A stretch of DNA of 64,000 nucleotides from Laccaria trichodermophora. Taxonomy: Eukaryota; Basidiomycota; Agaricomycetes; Agaricales; Hydnangiaceae. This document shows, one piece after another, positions 1 to 11,310 of the stretch. The notes under the pieces are model-generated. The model was not told the origin of the DNA. It searched no databases and was given only the letters and a program-made list of their open reading frames with translations. The position numbers were made by a program, and so were the translations under genes. Positions within the stretch are counted from its first letter, which is position 1. Every line of letters starts with the position of its first letter. The stretch spans positions 372,001-436,000 of the forward strand of contig JACTVC010000026.1 in NCBI GenBank assembly GCA_018417955.1, read 5' to 3'.

Positions 1-960
1 CCGAGGGATTGCGTGCGCATTGTGTGGAGTAGAGGTTGTGTCCCAAGTCCAACCTTTTTGGATCTCAAACTTCCTCTCACGTCATTCGGGCCCATGGAAA
101 TCCCTCCTCCCTGGAAACCTGAAATCAAGCACAACACCTTCAGCTGCGCTCCACCCAGCATCGAACACGTCGATTCTAACAGCGGATGAAGGACTTCGCG
201 TGGCGATCACGCGGAAATGACGAGGCAGAGTCTATGTTGTCCGAGGCGTAGAAGTTTGAATGAGGGTAGGGATGAAGGGTTGATAGAATTTGAAGTTGGG
301 GGAGAGGCAGCTGAGGTCGAAGACGAAGGATTCGAAGTGGAATGGGGGAGTGAGGCGGAAGGGAGACTTTGGAGGTTCCATCTGCAGGCTCTGCACCCAG
401 GGACGCTGGTAAGGTCGGCCATGTAAGCTTGAACAGCAGGATTAGGATCTGAAGCTTGAAGGGGTGAGGGAGGGCGAAGGAGGGTCGAAGCCATGCGATT
501 GTGGTGGGTTTGTGTGAGGGGTGTCGGATAGTGCTTCAACGAGTTCTGGTTTACACTGATGTACTGGTCGCGTACAAGCACTCATGTGTGTTTCTAGAGT
601 GGTGGCCTGTGAGTAGGCCTTGAGCGGGACTTGATCATCATGCGCATCTGACGATGGCCATTTTATGTTGTAAGAAAGAAGCTCGAAATTCGAGAGACGT
701 ACCTTTGTGTCAAAGTTCTAAGTATGTTTGTAGTTGCCACTGTTGGACGAGGAGTGGATGATGAGAGTCACGAGTGCCATGTTGTGCATCATTATTATTG
801 GGTTTGATTGGGTTGTCTAGAACGCGTCTACTCTGCAACACCGTCATCGAGATTTCGGTGAGGTTCAACCGCCTCTACTTCGGCACCATGCAGCTGTTCG
901 AGGAGGTTCTCTACAGAACGATTGGGGTTATCATTGTCAACCACAGCTCTCAGGCTCCCT
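1..960. repeat. Partial third copy of a segmental repeat (right-hand part)
   Basis: Bases from position 1 match those starting near 10325 and near 17480 (shared stretch with GTGGAGTAGAGGTTG and CCAAGTCCAACC), so the repeat begins left of the window. Similarity runs to about 830. A further block at 845-915 matches sequence near 10785-10855, so this copy is internally rearranged. A minus-strand reading frame with a Ser/Pro/Thr-rich sequence (207-495) recurs in all three copies as a possible first exon of an unrecognised gene, but no intact gene can be assembled. The repeat ends next to the ATG3 remnant. Confidence 0.7.
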
Positions 961-1030
961 CAATCCAACCTCCATGCAAGCTCTCCGAGTAAGCCCACAA
1001 ATCACATTGTTCGCCTCCACCATCCTAATC

Positions 1031-2466
1031 ATAAGTATCAACCAGTCCAGCCTATTCGCCGTGCACGAGTACCTAAGCCCAGTGAGCCTTATTATCCGCG
1101 ATCTGGGCATCATCTCACTGTCAAACCCATCTATTAGGTTCTCAACGAGAGCAGTTTAAAAAAACACGGCCGTATTACACCCAGTACGTTTCACGATCGT
1201 CTATCACGTTCCTTTTTGCTCACCGTGAAATGAACAACAGAGGAATTCGTCGCTGCAGGTGACTTTTTGGTGTACAAGTTCACCGTATGGACGTGGTAAG
1301 CGCATTCCTTCTCCATTCCTTCCTCCTCTTCTCTCGTTGCGAAATTGAACTAAGTGGGCAACAGGGAAAAAAGAGACACTTCCAAATCCCGCGACTTCCT
1401 CCCCCAAGACAAACAATACATGGCGTCCCCTGCCTCTGTCGCACCACCTCCCTAGCCTACACAGACACAGACGAGGACGCCGAGCATCTCCTCTCCTTCG
1501 CTGATTCCTCTTCTCCCTCCACAGACGGCGACGAGTGGCTCGAGATGCACGCGGGTCGGCAGGCACATCAAACGGACTCTGCGACGAACGTGGGTGAGAT
1601 TGTGGATATCCCTGATTTGGATGGGGATGGGCTGCATGAGGATGAGGAGAGGATTGTGAGGGTGTTGGGGGGGCGTGTCGTTGGGCGGGGGAGGGGGTGA
1701 GGGTGTTGGGCCGGAGACGCCTGATTTGGATGATATTCCTGATATGGTCCTGGAGGAGGATGATTTGGAGGAAGGGGATGAATGATGTGGCTATGGCTGC
1801 TGCGCCTAAGGCATCTGTTATACCCGCTGCTGCCGGGGTTGATGCTAGGTATGTTTTGTTGTTGAGTTTGCTGGAAGTCGAAAGAGTGGCTAACGATTTC
1901 TTTGCAGTGCCAATGTGGAAGTCGCAAAGGGCAATCTGCTTCAAGTCCGCACGTACGATGTCATGATCACATACAACAAGTATGACCAGACCCCACGCGT
2001 TTGGCTGATCGGCTACAACAAGGTTCACCTTTCTCCATTTTTTAAAAATACTCTAGCTAACGGAAACAGCAGAACCGCACCCTGAATCCCTCCCAAATTT
2101 TCCAAGACATCTCAGCAGACCACGCCCAGAAAACGGTAACAATCGAACCATTCATCCACTCCGCCTCTCTCCAAGCCGCCTCCGTGCATCCATGCAAACA
2201 CCCCAGCGTCATGAAGAAAGTCATAGAATGGATGAACAACAGTGTCGAGGAACAGCTCGCGCAGCATGGTAAACCCTCTTCTTCGTTAGGCAAGGACACC
2301 CCTAAGAAAGAGAAGAAATGGCTGTTCAGCCGAAAGTCATCTGGGAGTGCCAATGACGTTGAACAGCTGCAAGTTGGGGCTGAGGAAGAGTAGGTGGAGG
2401 GGATAAGGGTTGTTTTTTGCGAGCATTGTGCTGACTATTGAGGTGGGCTCGACTATGTCTTTTTGA
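1031..2466 (+). pseudogene. ATG3: Decayed ATG3 (autophagy E2-like conjugating enzyme) copy
   Basis: Intact ATG3 is the E2-like enzyme that transfers ubiquitin-like ATG8 to phosphatidylethanolamine on the forming autophagosome. Pieces in the family's order can be read on the plus strand: FAVHEYLSPV near 1050-1082, EEFVAAGDFLVYKF near 1231-1275, GVPCLCRTTSLAYTDTDEDAE from about 1420, an acidic flexible region, then [14 protein letters not shown] near 1937-1980. [11 protein letters not shown] near 2185-2220 holds the active-site Cys. The last piece ends TIEVGSTMSF before TGA at 2464-2466. Introns remain at about 1280-1360, 1850-1907 and 2021-2072. The copy is broken by frameshifts near 1410 and 1780, by damage around 1680-1700, by an in-frame TAG at about 2391, and by loss of several residues near 2412. 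The N-terminal part between the first two blocks is scrambled. Family assignment is firm; function is not expected. Confidence 0.85.
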
Positions 2467-2938
2467 GTTTGATGCCGCTCTCCCCTTTGTCCTCTGACTT
2501 TATCTGGTACCCCTAGTCCTCCCTCATTGCTAAGCCATCGTTTCTTTTACCTGTATTTTTTTCTACCATTGTTGGTACTTAGAGGTCTTCTTTCTTTGTG
2601 AATACATTGCAATTTGGAATATGTATCTGTATCTTTTGTGTTTTTCTGACAGACTTTGGAGAATGCATAAATCATATGTCATCTCACCCCCCTCTAACAA
2701 CTCATTGAACTCCCATACACATACACTGTGAGGACAGCTCAAGGGCACCTTTAAGCCATGGAAGCTTGAGAACATGAAAAGCTTGTGGACTTTGAAAATA
2801 ACCATCCTTGACTTTCTTTTGCTTGAATGACACAATATGTTTTTTTTGAGAACAGTAAGGCAAAAGGTGCATCATAATGGGTGGTAACTGGAGACATGTG
2901 CTGCATTTATGAAATTCTGGGAAGGTGGGCTGAAACTT
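2467..2938. other. Intergenic stretch, no gene seen
   Basis: AT-rich sequence between the ATG3 remnant and the end of the GTPase gene. Short frames here have no family resemblance, splice structure or composition to support coding. It probably holds the 3' untranslated region of the minus-strand GTPase gene. Confidence 0.5.
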
Positions 2939-5900
2939 TTATAAAGCTAAAATCAAATAAATGAGAAGACCTTGGAAGACTTGGAATATTGATACTCACA
3001 AAGACGATTGTCCATAGCAATCTTTACAAGAGCCTGCCTCTTTTGGTCCTCAGTTTTAAGCCGAGAGGCCTCCTTGATGGCAGTTTTGATTTTTGACACA
3101 TCAGCAGACAAGTTGAACTTTTGAATGGCTGAATCAAAGGGGGCAGTGGACTTTGTGGGATTCTGTTTCCACAGAAAGAAAGAGTGCTCTGCAATGATAG
3201 CAGTCACTGAGCAGTAAAATAGTAGTTATGATAGAGTGGTCATAAATGGGAGTAGACACACCAATACATAGAAAGGCAATGTCCTTGAGGGATTTGGTAT
3301 TGTGAATCTACATAGAATTATGTTGTGGTCAGAATATTGAATAGCATTTATGTGGTGAAGGTTTACCAAGGACCAGTCAGCATGATCAAGGACATCCTTC
3401 ACCTAAAAATAGTATTTGGTTCAGTTCATATTAGTTTTGAAAAAAAGATGTGGAGAAAAAATATAATACTCACATGCTATTTGAAGAAGTAGAGTTTCAT
3501 GAATATTTTTCTAAAACCCTACAACTGAACTCACAATCTCATCACCCTTAGCAAAATGAAAAGAGATGAAGGCTGAGACTTACATACTGTTCAAAACCCA
3601 GAGCATGCTCTTGTCAGCAACAAGCAGGAAGGGCCAGCCAGATCCTGACTTACAGCCTGTTCAAAACCCAGAGCATGCTCTTGTCAGCAACAAGCAGGAA
3701 GGGCCAGCCAGATCCTGACTTACAGCCTGTTCAAAACCCAGAGCATGCTCTTGTCAGCAACAGGCAGGAAGGGCCAGCCAGATCCTGACTTACATCCTGT
3801 TCAAAACCCAGAGCATGCTCTTGTCAGCAACAAGCAGGAAGGGCCAGCCAGATCCTGACTTACATCCTGTTCAAAACCCAGAGCATGGTCTTGTCAGCAA
3901 CAGGCAGGAAGGGCCAGCCAGATCCTGACTTACATCCTGTTCAAAACCCAGAGCATGCTCTTGTCAGCAACAAGCAGGAAGGGCCAGCCAGATCCTGACT
4001 TACATACTGTTCAAAACCCAGAGGATGCTCTTGTCAGCAACAAGCAGGAAGGGCCAGCCAGATCCTGACTTACAAGCTGTTCAAAACCCAGAGGATGCTC
4101 TTGTCAGCAACAAGCAGGAAGGGCCAGCCAGATCCTGACTTACATCCTGTTCAAAACCCAGAGCATGCTCTTGTCAGCAACAAGCAGGAAGGGCCAGCCA
4201 GATCCTGACTTACAAGCTGTTCAAAACCCAGAGGATGCTCTTGTCAGCAACAAGCAGGAAGGGCCAGCCAGATCCTGACTTACAAGCTGTTCAAAACCCA
4301 GAGGATGCTCTTGTCAGCAACAAGCAGGAAGGGCCAGCCAGATCCTGACTTACATCCTGTTCAAAACCCAGAGGATGCTCTTGTCAGCAACAAGCAGGAA
4401 GGGCCAGCCAGATCCTGACTTACAATCTGTTCAAAACCCAGAGCATGCTCTTGTCAGCAACAAGCAGGAAGGGCCAGCCAGATCCTGACTTACATCCTGT
4501 TCAAAACCCAGAGCATGCTCTTGTCAGCAACAGGCAGGAAGGGCCAGCCAGATCCTGACTTACAAGCTGTTCAAAACCCAGAGGATGCTCTTGTCAGCAA
4601 CAAGCAGGAAGGGCCAGCCAGATCCTGACTTACAAGCTGTTCAAAACCCAGAGCATGCTCTTGTCAGCAACAAGCAGGAAGGGCCAGCCAGATCCTGACT
4701 TACATCCTGTTCAAAACCCAGAGGATGCTCTTGTCAGCAACAAGCAGGAAGGGCCAGCCAGATCCTGACTTACAGCCTGTTCAAAACCCAGAGCATGCTC
4801 TTGTCAGCAACAAGCAGGAAGGGCCAGCCAGATCCTGACTTACTCGCTGTTCAAAACCCAGAGCATGCTCTTGTCAGCAACAAGCAGGAAGGGCCAGCCA
4901 GATCCTGACTTACATCCTGTTCAAAACCCAGAGCATGCTCTTGTCAGCAACAGGCAGGAAGGGCCAGCCAGATCCTGACTTACATCCTGTTCAAAACCCA
5001 GAGCATGCTCTTGTCAGCAACAGGCAGGAAGGGCCAGCCAGATCCTGACTTACAGCCTGTTCAAAACCCAGAGCATGCTCTTGTCAGCAACAAGCAGGAA
5101 GGGCCAGCCAGATCCTGACTTACAAGCTGTTCAAAACCCAGAGCATGCTCTTGTCAGCAACAAGCAGGAAGGGCCAGCCAGATCCTGACTTACAGCCTGT
5201 TCAAAACCCAGAGCATGCTCTTGTCAGCAACAAGCAGGAAGGGCCAGCCAGATCCTGACTTACAGCCTGTTCAAAACCCAGAGCATGCTCTTGTCAGCAA
5301 CAAGCAGGAAGGGCCAGCCAGATCCTGACTTACAGTCTGTTCAAAACCCAGAGCATGCTCTTGTCAGCAACAAGCAGGAAGGGCCAGCCAGATCCTGACT
5401 TACATCCTGTTCAAAACCCAGAGCATGCTCTTGTCAGCAAACAAGCAGGAAGGGGCAGCCAGATCCTGACTTACAAGCTGTTCAAAACCCAGAGCATGCT
5501 CTTGTCAGCAACAAGCAGGAAGGGCCAGCCAGATCCTGACTCACCCACTGTTATAACAAAAGCATGATCCCATTAGCATCTAGTTAAGACCCACTGGATC
5601 TTGGCTTACCATATGTGGAAAATACATCAGTATCTTCTCAACCATCTTCCTCCACTCTCCCTTTTCTTTGAACAACTTCCAACCTGGAAAGACAGCTCTG
5701 TTATTCTAGATAATCAGCAATTTACCAGCATATAATTCAAAATGAAGCAACTACCTTTTAATTGCATATTCAATTGACAGAGCCACATTATTTTGCTGCA
5801 CTGTCAGAAACAGCTGTAAGAGTGTATCATTTGAAAAGGTGGCTGCTGTCTTCCTCAGCAGTTCACTGCAGTTACTTGTAGGATTTTGCATATCTGTTAA

Positions 5901-6826
5901 ATGCAATCAATCTATTGTCAATGAGTAAATGAGTTTGTTATACCTCGAAAATACACATGATCCTTGGGAGGATACTTTTTCTTGTAGAGTTGCTGACAAA
6001 AATTCTTTTCAAATATGGCAATTGACTTTTCTGGAGCTTTGTTTGCAGCATCTTCAACATCCATTCCAGTATCAACCAGGCATTTGATGGTTTGGGCATC
6101 AAGCATATCTGCTTTTGTAAACAGGACAATAACAGGAACTGTGCAGAAAAAGAAAAGGTGAAATTCAAGAGTTTATCAATAATTTACACACCTCTACCAG
6201 TCCCACACTCATCAAAGAAATTTATCTCTGCCCTTGTAAATGGTCTGGCTTCATCATTGATTGGGATGCAGTACCTACACAGGGTGTATTCAGATGCACT
6301 TCAATGTCACAACTCCATCACTCACCAAATCACATGCAGATGATCCTTGAGGTCTTTGTTGGCTAAACATTTTCGCAAAAAGTCCTTAACATTATCCAGC
6401 TCAGATGTTCTGCCTGCTTCAAAGCCACGTGAGTCATGAAAGACAAATGCTGTATTACTCTGGAAAATCATTTCATTCTCAATATCATGCTCCCCTCTCT
6501 GTCACACCTTCAGTAAAATGCAAGAGGGACTGTAGATTTACATTACCTCTGCAGTTGGATCAAGCTTGGACAAATCAATCTTTTTCACATCAATAATGAT
6601 AGATGATGATGTCTAGCACATGAAATACCTCATGACCCTTTGGATTGAAAATTTTCGGCTGTTCCGTTGTATTGCAAACTCGCTGGAGGATGGTTGTCTT
6701 CCCCGCATTGGCACGGCCAATGATGAGGACGCGAAAACGCTTGGTGAGGTTTCGAACATTGTGTGCTCGTCTCTGTTGTCTTTCTATATCCTCTGCAGGC
6801 TGGGATTCAACATTGGAAAAAGACAT
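2939..6826 (-). CDS. P-loop GTPase (G-domain protein) with an intron/microexon array
   Basis: Predicted GTP-binding protein of a large lineage-expanded basidiomycete family of unknown role. The start is the ATG at 6826. The G1 motif GRANAGKTT is in exon 1, the G3-like HDSRG in exon 3 and the G4 FTKAD in exon 5. Exons read on the minus strand: 6826-6629, 6579-6547, 6498-6326, 6274-6192, 6138-5944, 5893-5755, 5697-5610; then 3-nt exons (5547-5545, 28 spacers in the array, 3537-3535, 3476-3474); then 3402-3367, 3307-3262, 3206-3000 and a short last exon ending at TAA 2939. All joins are in frame and give about 432 residues if every 3-nt exon is used, or about 401 if they are all skipped. The first half is clear family sequence. 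The C-terminal part (WSLIHNTKSLKDIAFL and the Lys-rich end) is open but has no recognised domain. The last 8-nt exon is the weakest call. Confidence 0.75.
3474..3583 (-). other. Two further candidate 3-nt exons with non-repeat introns
   Basis: Downstream of the array in the direction of transcription the AG|NNN|GTRAGT pattern goes on in unrelated sequence. The last spacer TAT (3586-3584) is followed by a 46-nt intron-like stretch (3583-3538, GTAAGT...TGCTAAG...GAG). Then come ATT (3537-3535), a 58-nt stretch (3534-3477, GTGAGT...AATAG), CAT (3476-3474), and a 71-nt intron (3473-3403, GTGAGT...TTTTTAG) before the exon at 3402. One longer intron from 3583 to 3403 is an equally simple reading for this part. 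Confidence 0.4.
3587..5544 (-). repeat. Tandem array of 28 units of 70 bp, each a 67-nt intron-like sequence plus a 3-nt spacer
   Basis: Unit 1 occupies 3587-3653 and its spacer 3654-3656; units then repeat every 70 bp. Unit 27 (5407-5474) has one extra base, and unit 28 is 5478-5544. On the minus strand each body starts GTAAGT (GTGAGT in unit 28), holds a branch-like TTGCTGAC about 26 nt from the end, and ends GAACAG: a complete short fungal intron. Between consecutive bodies lie exactly 3 nt. Over 28 spacers (3584-3586 up to 5475-5477) the sense triplets are GAT 10, CTT 7, GCT 6, TAT 2 and ATT, CGA, ACT once each. The 67-nt bodies differ at only a handful of sites, such as a GAGCATG/GAGGATG change. 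The array lies between coding exons of the GTPase gene. Confidence 0.95.
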
Positions 6827-8200
6827 TTGTCGCTGGGATGCCTGAGATGGTGGAAGTGGTGAAGAACCAAGATAAGCGCCACGGACAGTGTATTGTTTGG
6901 TTATGCTGGGTCAGCCACTCGAGTGACGTCACTGACTCGCTTTTCGTTCTTCTCGTTCGTTCAACTTTATTCCCTTGACTCAAATGGAATTTTCAATATA
7001 TAAACACGTCTTTGGCTCCCCAACTGAGCTTTTCAATCTGGCGACGACGATTGTGAAAGCGCGCAAGTTTGTTGCCAGATCTGAACATCAACCAAGCGGC
7101 GAGGGGGAGGGGGAGTACAAACTCCAGATTAACTTTCCCTGAAGTTTTGTTACAGTCCAGGTGAATCCCTCTTCGAGTCGCCATCCAAGCTCCAGCATGA
7201 GTTCGCCATTTAGCACAGACAAGTCTCCTCGGCAGTGGGCTTCTCTGCGCAACATCATTCCCCTTCATTGACCACGTAGAGGACTCGAACTACGGTAACT
7301 GAAGACCTCGAAGGTTGAAGAAGTGGCTGTAAAATGAGCAGCATGAGACTGAATCCTACTTGGTACAATTATCAGTTACAATTCTATCGTGATGTGCCAT
7401 CCCATCTTGCCAATGAAGTCCCCGTGTCAGCCATGAATCGCCACGGCTATCCTTGCACTGTTCTCCCCCATCTCCCCCTCTCGCACTCCCTACTCATTTG
7501 TCCGTGAGCCGCGATGTCCGTGTACGTGTCCACGTTGACTCACTTCCTGAAGATGTACCTTCGATGTTGAGTATGCTCCCCACCTTCAGGGGATAAAGCT
7601 ACATCAAAGCCTGTAAGTAAGCAATGCGGATCCGCATCGAATGACACAACTCACGTTCTCCCTACCAAATTATGTTCACCCTTTTCTTCATTGGCGTCCC
7701 GGCTAGCGCGTCGTTCTATCGTCCAACAGCAAGCTAGCCATAGAGAAGTATCAGAACTACGCCGCACAACCCGAAGGAGCGAATGTACACTTGCCTTTCC
7801 TCCCCAGTTGCTTTTAGATGAGGTTGCTACCACTTGGGCCGGCCAGCCCTCAACGAGACTTTGTTAGTGTACACTTAACGACTTTGCCCTGGCGCGTTTC
7901 GAGTATGCTTTTCAGTCTATTCACGGCCAAAGAGCGTTTGCACTGCTGAAGTGCGACGGTGAGCAGTGAATGACGCTTTGCTTCATAACCCAACTTCCAC
8001 ACATTCGAGGCACCTGTCTCTGGGACGCCGCAGGAATACCCCTGCGATGCAAACTCGAACGGACGTGAATCCGGACAGATCTGGCGGCTGTCATTCCTGG
8101 GTTTTAAGGAGTCGGAGTGGTTCCGTTCGGTGAAACGTCGAAAGTAGTTATTCAATCGGGTCGTCCTTTGCCAGCGTTCCAGAATAGGATACTGTAATTA
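6827..8200. other. Intergenic region upstream of the GTPase gene, no gene seen
   Basis: Contains the presumed promoter and 5' leader of the minus-strand GTPase gene. A 91-codon minus-strand frame at 6993-7268 and shorter frames around 7650-8155 match no family I recognise and show no exon structure. I see no tRNA or other RNA gene. Confidence 0.4.
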
Positions 8201-11200
8201 CATCAGTTACGACAAAGATAGTCGCAAACGAGAATGAGTACCATTCACAATAATGACCTTGCAATTTGGATTTGAGCGGAAAAGGCTGTCCGTGATTACA
8301 CATGACCTTCCTGTCGAGTGGCAGGAGTTGTAGGGCCGATCTGTGCAGGAAGGGTTTAGGGAAATGCGACATAGGCATAGACAACGCACCACCGCGATTC
8401 CAACTCTTCAATCCAAACAAAATCCTAACTGCGAAGGTTTTGCGGCAGTTTGCGGACGTCATGGCTGGTGACGTTTCCAACGAGACAAGGGTTTGTAGCT
8501 GGTGGGGTGCTTGCGACCTTCCATTCTGTCATTTCCCGTTGCCCTAATAGAAACCCAAGGATAAGTATACATAGTTCGTACATCACACTCGACCCACCTA
8601 ACTGCACAGACCAGCTTCTTTCGTTCCGCGCTAATGCACTGGATTTGAAGTTGCCAGTGAGAAACCCTCGGGTGAAATTGGGTCGGTCAGTCCGTCTTGA
8701 ACAGTGAGTAGCGCTTTTCTGGCAGCCTGAAAGGTAACTGGTTGGTAAATCAGATACGAAGAGCTCCCGTCGATGAGGGCTTACCATCTCAGCATGTTGA
8801 ACTGTCCGAACCATGGGTGTCGTGACCGTCGTTGTAATTCGAGTCTGTTGTTCTGGTGAACTCACAGATAACTGAGAAAAGATACAACACACCCACCGTG
8901 ACTTGAAACGTCGATGTCCTGCTCGTAAAAGTAGGATCTATGACGGTGTGATGAGATGCACGAGTTCGCCCCTTCTCATTGGACACGTCATTTAGGTGAA
9001 TTACTTCGAAAAGGCCTAGGCCCTTACATATGGCGAGCTCGCAATCTGAGCCGATCATGGGCGTCGAGTTGTACAACCCATCTGCGGTCAAGATTTGTCG
9101 CGACGGACTATCAGGGAGTCTGTGAGAGTTGAAGTGGGGAACCATCCCCTTCATATCTAAAATGATCAGCTTCATACGAGGTGATAAGCTCGAGAAGAAC
9201 TCACAAGCAGTGCGTACAGCGTGAAGGTACCAGTTTGTATGAGCACCAGGCTGGCAGCGCCTAACACGTAACAAGTTGCAGCCACGGCTTATGGGAAGGG
9301 AAAGCCTGCTTCATTCGCATATACTATCGATTCTACATTGCGCAGAAACCTACTATTCCCAATGTGTCTTGGAATACAGGAAGGGTGCTCGGTTTTGAAC
9401 ATAGGCCCCCACAAACATTGTCACTCTGGAGAAGATGACACCGAAGAGCGCTTTGCTGGCGGCCTCAATGACGCACAACTTCACTTTTCGATTCATAATT
9501 AGATCAAGAAGTTTCCGTGAAACCGTAAGACCTTACAGGACACCACTTTCACTCGTCATTTGAACCGAGGGCCAACTTTTGTGAGGCAAGGATAATGTCC
9601 CGCCCAGTGGTCAAGAAGTCAGATGGTGGTGAACGCCACGATGTGCTTAACGGCAAGAACAGTCAGCTTCAGAAAAGTCGCGAAGCGCAAGAAACAACTC
9701 ACCGTGAAGGGCGCAATATCGAAATCTCCACACACTTGAAGCCACCCCACTCTGCGCCGACGTCGCTGTATACAGAGCCGCAGGATCATAGAGGTCTTTT
9801 ATCTCTTTAAACCCACGAGGACAGAAATACGGTTGCTGATCGACATTTTCATGACAGGAATGAATGGCTTTTTGGAGGAGGCCCATAGAGTTTGAGAGCC
9901 TAGCCAGCGGCCTTCCTTATTGTGGCTAAAAAATGCGAAAGAGGCGTTCGCCGATGAGGCCTGGGACGTAGCGGCAGTACAGGTCATATACAGAGATGGT
10001 AGAGACGTAGACGGACCCGATGGCGGCTGCTTTGTGGGCGTAGTCGGCCACCCTGATATCAGTTTTTCACGATCCAAAGTTGAACTCGACCAATTGGGGG
10101 CCGAAGACGAACTCGACAGCGCCACGCCACAGTAGCAGGAGTGAATGACACCCTTGGAGAGGAAGTCGACGTCGAAGAGTCCAAAGAGGGAACAACACCC
10201 CTATTATGCACGATACACTGCAACGGTTTAACGGACGAACATGGTCCGCATCAACATTCCTCCCTCTCCTTCGCATCTGCCATCCGAGATTGGGCTTGAG
10301 AAGCACAATGAAACGGCGATACCCAACTCCGAGTGATCATATGCGTATTGCGTGGAGTAGAGGTTGAGTCCCAAGTCCAACCTTTTTGAATCTCAATTTC
10401 CTTTCACGTCATTCAGGTCCACGGAAACCCTGGCATTTCTCCTCACTGGAAACCTGAAATCAAGCACAACATCCTCAGGCACGCGGTTCACCCACCCAGC
10501 ATCGAACATGTTAATTCTAACAGCGGAGGAGGGACTTCGCGCAACGATCACGCGGAGATGACGACGCAGAGTTTACGTTGTCCGAGGCGTACACTGGCAG
10601 GGAAGTTTGGATGAGGGTCTGGATGAGGGGTTGATAGAATTTGTAGTGGGAAAAGAGGCAGTTGAGGTGGAAGACGCGGGATTCGAAGTGGAATGGGGGA
10701 TTGAGGCGGAAGGAAAACTTGGGAGGAAAACTTTGTTGAGGAAGGGCCGAGTGCCAGTTAATATGGGAATCAAATCGAAACGCCCTCGTCGAGATTTCAG
10801 TGAGGTTTCAACTGCCTCTGCTTCGACACCATGCAGCTGATCGAGGAGGTTGTCTGCACGCAGAGATGCTGGTGAGGTCGGCCATCTAAGCTCGGATGGC
10901 GGGATTAGGATCTGAAGGGGCGACGGAGTGCGAAGGAGGGTAGAAGCCATGGGATTATGGTGGGTTTATGTGGGGGGTGTCGCATAGTGCTTCAACGAGT
11001 TCTGGTTTACGCCGACGTACTTGTGCTTATACAAACACTTGTGTGTTTCCGGGGTGATGGACTGTGAATAGACCTTTCGCAGGACTTGATCATCACGCGC
11101 TTCTGAGGGTAGCAAATATTACATTGTAAGAATTTGAAAGAAGCTCAACATTCGAGAGACGTACCTTTGTCTCGAAGTTTTCTGCTTGTGGATGGGACGT

Positions 11201-11310
11201 TAGACGAGGAGTGGATGATAAGGAGGAAGGAGTCGTAATGTTTGCTATATGTTTGTTGATTGAGTTGTCTAGTACAACGTTCACCTGTTCGAAACTACCA
11301 CCCAACTACT
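8200..11310. repeat. Segmental repeat, second copy (about 3.1 kb)
   Basis: Matches 15560-18600 in the same orientation with many substitutions and small indels. Shared landmarks are GGCCGATCTGTGCAGGAAGGG, GTTCGTACATCA..CTCGACCCACCTAAC, AAGAACTCACAAGCAGTGCG, CGCCACGATGT and the GTGGAGTAGAGGTTGAG block. The right-hand 1 kb also matches the window start. Reading frames are interrupted in both copies, so this is a relic of duplicated DNA carrying at least two decayed genes. The copies start about 7.3 kb apart. Confidence 0.8.
9180..9540 (-). pseudogene. Decayed membrane-protein-like gene fragment
   Basis: On the minus strand a hydrophobic run, ALFGVIFSRVTMFVGAY, is followed after frame breaks and stops by AATCYVLGAASLVLIQTG and TFTLYALL, and then a donor-like GTGAGT. 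This looks like successive membrane helices of a polytopic protein. The corresponding stretch of the second copy (about 16500-16640) keeps parts of it in another frame. I do not recognise the family, and no open gene model can be built. Confidence 0.3.

Noticed and set aside
3587..5544. Considered a CRISPR-like array because of regular repeats with variable spacers
   Set aside because: Spacers are only 3 nt, the host is a eukaryote, and the repeats carry splice signals in the sense of the surrounding gene.
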